Below are positions 59,284 through 64,000 of a DNA stretch of 64,000 nt, in pieces. The DNA comes from an uncultured Alistipes sp. (lineage in GTDB: Bacteria > Bacteroidota > Bacteroidia > Bacteroidales > Rikenellaceae). Location: assembly GCA_944322005.1 (NCBI GenBank), contig CALUNL010000005.1, positions 1 through 64,000 of the forward strand, written 5' to 3'. The translations under genes and the position numbers were made by a program. Position 1 is the first letter of the stretch, and each line of letters begins with the position of its first letter. The notes beneath the pieces are model-generated. The model did no database searches. It was not told where the DNA came from and saw nothing but the letters and a program-made list of their open reading frames with translations.

Positions 59284-59913
59284 CTCTTCCGCATATATCC
59301 TGTCGAACATTCTGCGCAGAGCCTCCCTGTCCCTGATTGCGGCGCGCAGCTCCGCCAGCCTGCGGGCGTTGTCCGAGTCTGGAATCCAGAACCGCATGTA
59401 CCCTCCGTCGCCGTACTTCTTTTCGAGGTGTCCGATGAACCTGTTCCAATGCTCCTCCGGTCCGTATTCCGGATAGTGCTTCATGCCGTACTGGACCGTC
59501 CGGCGCAGGATGGTGGAGGTGTCTATGCGGCGGTCGGCATCGGCCACGATCATTCCGTATATGGAGCGCGGCGCGTGGCCGCTCGACGCACGGTGGTCCT
59601 CGACGGCCTCGCTCATGACTCGCAGGCTGTCGTCGTCGAACCACTTTTTCAGAGTCGGGTCGCCGAGCAGAATCCGGCCCGAAACGATATGGTGAAACTC
59701 GCGCTCCTCGCACAGGCCCAAATCGTGGTAGGCCGCGATTACGTAGGACATCTCGGGGTCGGCGTCGAACCTCTCTGCAAGCTTCAGACTGTCGGCGATG
59801 ACATCCTCCGCATGGCTGCGGTCATGGCCCTTGTCGAAAGAGTCGTATCGCGGGATTATCTCGCCCTCGACATACCTCCGTATCTCCGGGCGTATGGTGT
59901 GCGTATTCTTCAT
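59263..59913 (-). CDS. HD-domain phosphohydrolase
   Basis: A 216-residue protein with HD motifs: HDRSHAEDVI for the first His, then AAYHDLGL for the HD pair and VEDHRASSGH. It is likely a metal-dependent phosphohydrolase acting on a nucleotide or nucleic acid. Its start overlaps the stop of the AlkD-like gene (ATGA-type at 59910-59913), so they are coupled. Substrate unknown. Confidence 0.8.
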   Translation of the reverse strand: MKNTHTIRPEIRRYVEGEIIPRYDSFDKGHDRSHAEDVIADSLKLAERFDADPEMSYVIAAYHDLGLCEEREFHHIVSGRILLGDPTLKKWFDDDSLRVMSEAVEDHRASSGHAPRSIYGMIVADADRRIDTSTILRRTVQYGMKHYPEYGPEEHWNRFIGHLEKKYGDGGYMRFWIPDSDNARRLAELRAAIRDREALRRMFDRIYAEENVTRAE

Positions 59914-60611
59914 TGCTGTTTCCGTTTTGGTTTTGTGCGCAGTGTGCGCAGGTATGATTTCCGCCCGTCGGAGATCCGGAAACTCTCGATCGCCTTCCGG
60001 ATGGCGGCGTTGTGCACCTGCTCTCCGAGCATATGCCTCTCGAACAGCGGTGCGGTGGCCTCCCACTGCTTTACGAGTGCCTCGCAGAGAAACCATGCCT
60101 TGCCCGTCATGACGTAGTATCCCCCGTCGCGGGAGGAGAGGGCGAGGTCGAGCACCTGCATGCTGAAATTCTCATCCAGAAACAGGCGCATGAGCATGTT
60201 CAGCCCGAACCGCACCGTGTAGTCGTTGCCGGAGACCACCCATTCGCGGCACTTCGCGAATACGGTATCCGGTTCTTTAACGAATACGGCCGGGAAGAGC
60301 GCATCGCACGAGGCCCAGTTGTCGATGTGCGGCAGCAGCCGGTCGCACATTGCGACGGCCGTCCCGAAATCGCGGCACCGGTTTACGAGAAGCGCGTGGA
60401 GTGTCGTCCCGTCGACAGTCGGGTGGGGCAGCGAGGCCATGAACGCCTCAGAGGAGGCCTTGTCCAACGCAAGGTGCGCGGCATACCTGCGCAGTGCCGG
60501 CATGCGTATGCCGAGTATGCGCTCCCGCCCGATTCCGGGCATCAGTCGGGAGAGGAAGTCGCCGTTGCCGTCGTCGCGCATGGCGGCGAGTTCCGCGTTT
60601 ACATCCTTCAT
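59910..60611 (-). CDS. AlkD-like DNA alkylation repair protein
   Basis: In this 233-residue protein the HEAT-like helices of the AlkD family are visible (GIRMPALRRYAAHLALDKAS; VNRCRDFGTAVAMCDRLLPH; NWASCDALFPAVFVKEP). AlkD enzymes remove alkylated bases such as 7-methylguanine. It begins 4 bp after the nitroreductase gene. The start at 60611 (MKDVNAEL) avoids a 25-bp overlap with that gene. Confidence 0.8.
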   Translation of the reverse strand: MKDVNAELAAMRDDGNGDFLSRLMPGIGRERILGIRMPALRRYAAHLALDKASSEAFMASLPHPTVDGTTLHALLVNRCRDFGTAVAMCDRLLPHIDNWASCDALFPAVFVKEPDTVFAKCREWVVSGNDYTVRFGLNMLMRLFLDENFSMQVLDLALSSRDGGYYVMTGKAWFLCEALVKQWEATAPLFERHMLGEQVHNAAIRKAIESFRISDGRKSYLRTLRTKPKRKQQ

Positions 60612-60615
60612 GCCG

Positions 60616-61248
60616 CTATTCGGCCTCCGCCTGCCAGCCATTCGTGTGGATGTTCTCCGGCTTCCACTTGTCCTTCGGGGTGTTTTCCGAGGCCGGGTAG
60701 CCTACCGGTATCACGTTGAGCGGAACGATGTATGACGGCAACCCGAGAATGGAACGCACGGCATCGGCGCGTGCGGCATTGGGATATATGCCCGTCCATA
60801 CGGCGCCCAGCCCCTGCGCATGCGCCGCAAGCAGCAGGTTCTCGGTCGCCGCCGAGCAGTCCTGCACCCAGAACAGCGCAGCCTCGCCCTCGAGCGTCTT
60901 GCGCATGTCTCCGCATACGACGATTGCGAGCTGGGCCTCTGCCGCCATCTTGGTGTTCGGCAGAGCCTCGGCCAGCGACGAGAGAAGCGCACGGTCATCT
61001 ACGACCACGAATGCCCACGGCTGTTTGTTCACGGCCGAAGGTGCAGCCATTGCGGCCCGCAGAAGTGTCTCGACGCTCTCCTTGGCGACAGGCTTGTCGG
61101 TGTATGAGCGGACGCTTGAACGGGTCATTATGACCTCGATCGGCGAGCCGGTCTGTATTGCCGGGGTGCGGCGCTGTAGTATGAGAGCCACGGCCAGAAC
61201 TATTACGGCCGCTGCAAGAATCAGAATGGTGATTTTTGATGTTTTCAT
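60616..61248 (-). CDS. membrane-anchored nitroreductase
   Basis: A 210-residue protein. An N-terminal membrane anchor (ITILILAAAVIVLAVALIL) is followed by the FMN-binding nitroreductase fold (SSVRSYTDKPVAKESVETLL; AAMAAPSAVNKQPWAFVVVD; QDCSAATENLLLAAHAQGLG; GIYPNA). It reduces nitro- or quinone-like compounds with NAD(P)H. The start is at 61248; a TATTTTTG promoter lies at 61313-61320. Confidence 0.88.
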   Translation of the reverse strand: MKTSKITILILAAAVIVLAVALILQRRTPAIQTGSPIEVIMTRSSVRSYTDKPVAKESVETLLRAAMAAPSAVNKQPWAFVVVDDRALLSSLAEALPNTKMAAEAQLAIVVCGDMRKTLEGEAALFWVQDCSAATENLLLAAHAQGLGAVWTGIYPNAARADAVRSILGLPSYIVPLNVIPVGYPASENTPKDKWKPENIHTNGWQAEAE

Positions 61249-61312
61249 AGCTTTATTCGGTTTGAAATTTGTCGTTGCCTGCCCGGAGGCCTGCCGGACG
61301 GCATCCTCCATG

Positions 61313-61320
61313 CAAAAATA
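61313..61320 (-). promoter_or_regulatory. -7 element (TATTTTTG) for the nitroreductase operon
   Basis: On the minus strand the sequence is TATTTTTG, matching TAnnTTTG, 65 bp upstream of the ATG. Confidence 0.6.
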
Positions 61321-61452
61321 TGAAAAAAACTTCGATCCCGCAATCGTTTTCTGGCTGTGACAGGCACTGGTCAGGACGCGAAAACGGGGTTTGTGGCATG
61401 TTTTGCGGGGAAGTCGGCGTGCGATTTTTTATCCGACTTTCGAAAAAAGTAT

Positions 61453-61460
61453 TACATTTG
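61453..61460 (+). promoter_or_regulatory. -7 element (TACATTTG) for the SRPBCC-like gene
   Basis: An exact TAnnTTTG match, 17 bp before the chosen ATG at 61478. Confidence 0.65.
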
Positions 61461-61477
61461 CGCAAAATTTGGAGAAG

Positions 61478-61891
61478 ATGGAGAAATATGAATCCAAACA
61501 CCAGAGGATATTCCGGTCAGCATCCGAAATATATCCGTTGATATCCGATTTTTCGCTACTTACCCCGGCCGTGTCGGACAAGGTGGAGAACTGGCAGGCC
61601 ACGGCGGATGCGTGCTCGTTCCGCATCAAGGGTTTTGATGTCAAGCTCCGCATGACGGACAAGCAGGAGAACAAGCACGTCAAGATACAGCCCGAGGATG
61701 GCGGTATTCCGGTAGATTTCGCGTTCTGGATACAGTTGCACGAGGTTTCGCCCGGTGATACGAGGATGCGCCTGGTACTGCATGCGGACCTCAACATGAT
61801 GCTGAAGATGATGGTCGGCGGAAAGATCCAGGATGGGCTCGACAAGGCGGCCGAGAGTTTTGCCGGACTTTTCAACGGAACACGCGCCTGA
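61478..61891 (+). CDS. SRPBCC-like lipid/polyketide-binding protein
   Basis: A 137-residue protein resembling the START/SRPBCC fold: opening helix-strand YPLISDFSLLTPAVSDK, a beta core (RIKGFDVKLRMTDKQENKH), and a C-terminal long helix (KIQDGLDKAAESFAGLF). The ligand is unknown. The start at 61478 is set by the promoter at 61453-61460. Confidence 0.7.
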   Translation: MEKYESKHQRIFRSASEIYPLISDFSLLTPAVSDKVENWQATADACSFRIKGFDVKLRMTDKQENKHVKIQPEDGGIPVDFAFWIQLHEVSPGDTRMRLVLHADLNMMLKMMVGGKIQDGLDKAAESFAGLFNGTRA

Positions 61892-61963
61892 AACGGGCGG
61901 CGGAGCCCGAGGTGCTTGCAACAGAAAAAGATAAAAAAAATTGTGCGGTTTGCAAATATGATG

Positions 61964-61971
61964 TATATTTG
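61964..61971 (+). promoter_or_regulatory. -7 element (TATATTTG) for the HU gene
   Basis: An exact TAnnTTTG match, with TTG 20 bp upstream (61941-61943) as a -33 candidate. Confidence 0.65.
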
Positions 61972-62086
61972 TACGCGCAAAACGGGGCGGTAGGCATCCT
62001 GAATGCGTGTCGAACGGTCCACGATTATCCCTCGACCCGGAGTCCCCGGATGTGGAAAGAGACAACTTTAATTAACTTTTATTAAT

Positions 62087-62359
62087 ATGACAAAAGCAGA
62101 TATCGTTAGCGAAATCGCTAAGAAAACAGGTGCAGAGAAGGTTCAGATTCAGGCCATAGTAGAGGCTTTCATGGATGAGGTGAAGGAATCGTTGGCGAAG
62201 AACGACAACGTATATCTCCGTGGTTTCGGTTCGTTTATCATCAAGCATCGTGCAACCAAGGTGGCACGTAACATCTCGAAGAACACGACCATAACCATCC
62301 CGGCCCACAATATTCCGGCCTTCAAGCCTGCAAAGACTTTCGTTTCGAAAATCAAATAA
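62087..62359 (+). CDS. HU family DNA-binding protein
   Basis: This 90-residue nucleoid protein opens MTKADIVSEIAKKTGAEKVQ, then has the arm region GFGSFIIKHRATKVARNIS and the tip motif TITIPAHNIPAFKPAKTF, as in HU/IHF. It binds and bends DNA. It is followed by the 29-residue basic protein and RNase E/G, the conserved order in Bacteroidales. Confidence 0.95.
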   Translation: MTKADIVSEIAKKTGAEKVQIQAIVEAFMDEVKESLAKNDNVYLRGFGSFIIKHRATKVARNISKNTTITIPAHNIPAFKPAKTFVSKIK

Positions 62360-62401
62360 CGAAAAATTCGTACACTAACAACAACTCTAAAATCTTAAAC
62401 T

Positions 62402-62491
62402 ATGCCAAACGGAAAGAAGCATAAGCGTCACAAGATGGCGACCCACAAGCGTAAAAAGCGTCTGCGCAAGGACCGCCACAAGAAGAAGTAA
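62402..62491 (+). CDS. 29-residue Lys/Arg/His-rich protein
   Basis: A tiny frame from ATG at 62402 to TAA at 62491 with 17 of 29 residues Lys, Arg or His (starts MPNGKKHKRHKMATHKRK). I recall near-identical peptides next to HU and rng in many Bacteroidetes, where they may be ribosome-associated. The position and extreme composition support it as a gene; the function is inferred from memory. Confidence 0.75.
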   Translation: MPNGKKHKRHKMATHKRKKRLRKDRHKKK

Positions 62492-62519
62492 AGGAGGTGA
62501 TAGCTTCGCATAGGTAGTT

Positions 62520-62554
62520 TAACGCTAAAGGGTCCATAACGCTCTTTAGCGTTA
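62520..62554 (+). terminator. hairpin TAACGCTAAAG/CTTTAGCGTTA
   Basis: An 11-bp perfect stem with a 13-nt loop between the small basic protein gene and RNase E/G. The T tract is weak, so it may be a partial terminator or processing site. Confidence 0.6.
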
Positions 62555-62643
62555 CCTATTTATTTAATCGCACACGAAGCCGGCGCCGCGGTGGCGGCCG
62601 GCGGATTCAAACTCAATCGGAAAAAGAGTCATAATCTCGCAAC

Positions 62644-64000
62644 ATGAATCGGGAACTTGTAGTAAACGTAACGTCAACCGAAATCAACATCGCCCTCTGT
62701 GAGGACAAGGTGTTGGTGGAGCTCGGCCGCGAACAGGCCAAGACGGGTTTCGCCGTCGGTGACATATATCTCGGCAAGGTGCGCAAGATTATGCCCGGAC
62801 TCAACGCCGCGTTCGTGAACATCGGTCACGAACGCGATGCATTTATTCACTATCAGGACCTGGGAGTCCATTTCCCTTCGTTGGACAAGGTGGTGTCGAG
62901 CTATCAGCCCGGAAAGCGCGGGCTCAAGCTCGAGACGATGAAACTGGATGCCGGACTGGAGCGCGGCGGCAAGATAACGTCGCAACTGCAGGTCGGACAA
63001 ACGGTGATGGTGCAGGTGGCCAAGGAGGCCATATCCACCAAGGGACCGCGCCTTACGGCCGACATATCGCTTGCCGGCCGCAACGTGGTGCTGGTGCCGT
63101 TTTCGTCCAAGGTCTTCATCTCGCAGAAGATCCGTTCCAACGAGGAGAAGAAGAGACTCAAGAGGGTGGCGGCAAGCGTTCTGCCGAAAAACTTCGGCGT
63201 CATAATACGTACCGCCGCCATGAATGCCGACGATCTGGATGTCGAACAGGACATTCTCGCATCTGTCGAAAAGTGGTACAAGGCGTGTCAGCAGATACGC
63301 CGCCATCAGGCTCCATCGCTGCTTTTGGGCGAGATGAGCCGAGCCAATACCATCATACGCGACAATCTCGACGGTTCGTTCTCGCAGATATGCGTGGACG
63401 ACGAGGCGATGTACAACGAAATCCGCAACTATATCCGTGCGGTCGACCCCGAGAAGGAGAAGATCGTAAAGCTGTATCGCGGAACGTTGCCGATATTCGA
63501 CAATTTCGACATATCGCGTCAGATAAAGTCGCTTTTCGCCAAGTACGTGTCGCTGCGTCGCGGCGCGTACCTCATCATAGAGTCCACGGAGGCCATGAAC
63601 GTCATCGACGTCAATTCGGGAAACCGGACCAAGGCCGAGGACAATCAGGAGCAGACGGCGGTGGACGTCAACCTTGCGGCTGCGGCCGAGATAGCCCGGC
63701 AGCTGCGTCTGCGGGATCTTGGCGGCATCGTCATAGTCGACTTCATCGACATGCGCAAGGCGCAGAACCGGCAGCTGCTCTACGACGAAATGACGAAGCT
63801 CATGGCCAACGACAAGGCCAAGCATACGATATTGCCGCTCACGAAGTTCGGACTGATGCAGATTACGCGTCAGCGTATCCGTCCTGTGGCGGTGAAGGAC
63901 ATACAGGACGTCTGCCCGACCTGCGGGGGAACGGGCAAGATAGAGCCTACGGTATTGCTCGACAAGAAGATAGAGAACCAGATATCGTTCCTTACCCAGG
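62644..64000 (+). CDS. rng: ribonuclease E/G (3' truncated by window end)
   Basis: Over 450 residues are seen and the frame is still open at the window end. An S1 RNA-binding domain (GDIYLGKVRKIMPGLNAAFV, then HERDAFIHYQDLG) is followed by the catalytic DNase I-like core with the acidic metal ligands in NVIDVNSGN and GIVIVDFIDMRK, and the zinc-link CPTCGGTGKIEP. It cuts single-stranded RNA, acting in rRNA processing and mRNA decay. The start is MNRELVVNVT. Confidence 0.95.
   Translation, partial: MNRELVVNVTSTEINIALCEDKVLVELGREQAKTGFAVGDIYLGKVRKIMPGLNAAFVNIGHERDAFIHYQDLGVHFPSLDKVVSSYQPGKRGLKLETMKLDAGLERGGKITSQLQVGQTVMVQVAKEAISTKGPRLTADISLAGRNVVLVPFSSKVFISQKIRSNEEKKRLKRVAASVLPKNFGVIIRTAAMNADDLDVEQDILASVEKWYKACQQIRRHQAPSLLLGEMSRANTIIRDNLDGSFSQICVDDEAMYNEIRNYIRAVDPEKEKIVKLYRGTLPIFDNFDISRQIKSLFAKYVSLRRGAYLIIESTEAMNVIDVNSGNRTKAEDNQEQTAVDVNLAAAAEIARQLRLRDLGGIVIVDFIDMRKAQNRQLLYDEMTKLMANDKAKHTILPLTKFGLMQITRQRIRPVAVKDIQDVCPTCGGTGKIEPTVLLDKKIENQISFLTQ

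Noticed and set aside
1-64000. CRISPR arrays and insertion sequences
   Set aside because: I saw no regularly spaced repeat-spacer series and no IS-type transposase besides the phage MuA-like enzyme.

Overview
The window suggests a GC-rich Bacteroidales bacterium, most likely an Alistipes-like gut species. The support is: host promoters with the Bacteroidetes -7 element TAnnTTTG, TonB-dependent receptors, a 29-residue basic protein of the kind seen beside RNase E/G in Bacteroidetes, and moderately high GC throughout. The genus is an inference from gene style, not from a marker gene.

Positions 1 to about 35962 are the right-hand part of a Mu-like transposable prophage; its left end lies outside the window. 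The early block (1-6960, plus strand) carries a tRNA-like structured element, a DDE transposase (MuA type), an AAA+ target-choice ATPase (MuB type), a RecA-fold ATPase, a GemA-like protein, a DUF3164 protein and several very small genes. The head block (6976-13742, minus strand) runs small terminase, TerL, a small protein, DUF1320, DUF935 portal, MuF with a C-terminal zincin domain, gpG-like and gp37-like. A small plus-strand gene with its own promoter faces the end of the MuF gene and is a candidate immunity gene. The divergent region (13743-14064) holds a phage tRNA-Met with initiator features. The plus-strand late block (14065-33387) encodes prohead protease/scaffold, major capsid, amidase endolysin, spanin candidates, sheath, tube, a tail assembly chaperone with a -1 frameshift, tape measure, baseplate and fibres. 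A minus-strand membrane-peptide gene sits in the gap before the tape measure.

A clear diversity-generating retroelement (DGR) lies in the tail region. The 122-nt VR at the 3' end of the fibre-tip gene and the 122-nt TR differ at 13 positions, all of them adenines in TR. The TR has a candidate promoter, is followed by a 153-nt spacer, and then by the reverse transcriptase gene with a long C-terminal extension. Baseplate J-like and gp48-like genes follow. The right end contains two candidate minus-strand structured RNAs, a Mor-like HTH gene, a thymidylate-synthase-fold protein with residues pointing to dCMP, and a DNA adenine methylase. It closes with two 22-bp-spaced direct repeats next to the terminal CA.

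From about 36 kb the host chromosome follows: tRNA-Leu(CAA), a SulP transporter, a DUF2156/GNAT protein with nadC, a TonB receptor/lipoprotein operon with an orphan LuxR regulator, two GDPD-type phosphodiesterases, a ferredoxin / aldo-keto reductase / ECF S-component operon, a second TonB receptor with a Cys/His-rich small protein, an acyltransferase, a class II aldolase, an NCS2 purine permease, a ribulose-phosphate-3-epimerase-like enzyme, a ProX-type deacylase, a nitroreductase / AlkD-like / HD operon, an SRPBCC-like protein, HU, the 29-residue basic protein and the start of RNase E/G. Most host genes are separated by clear hairpin terminators.
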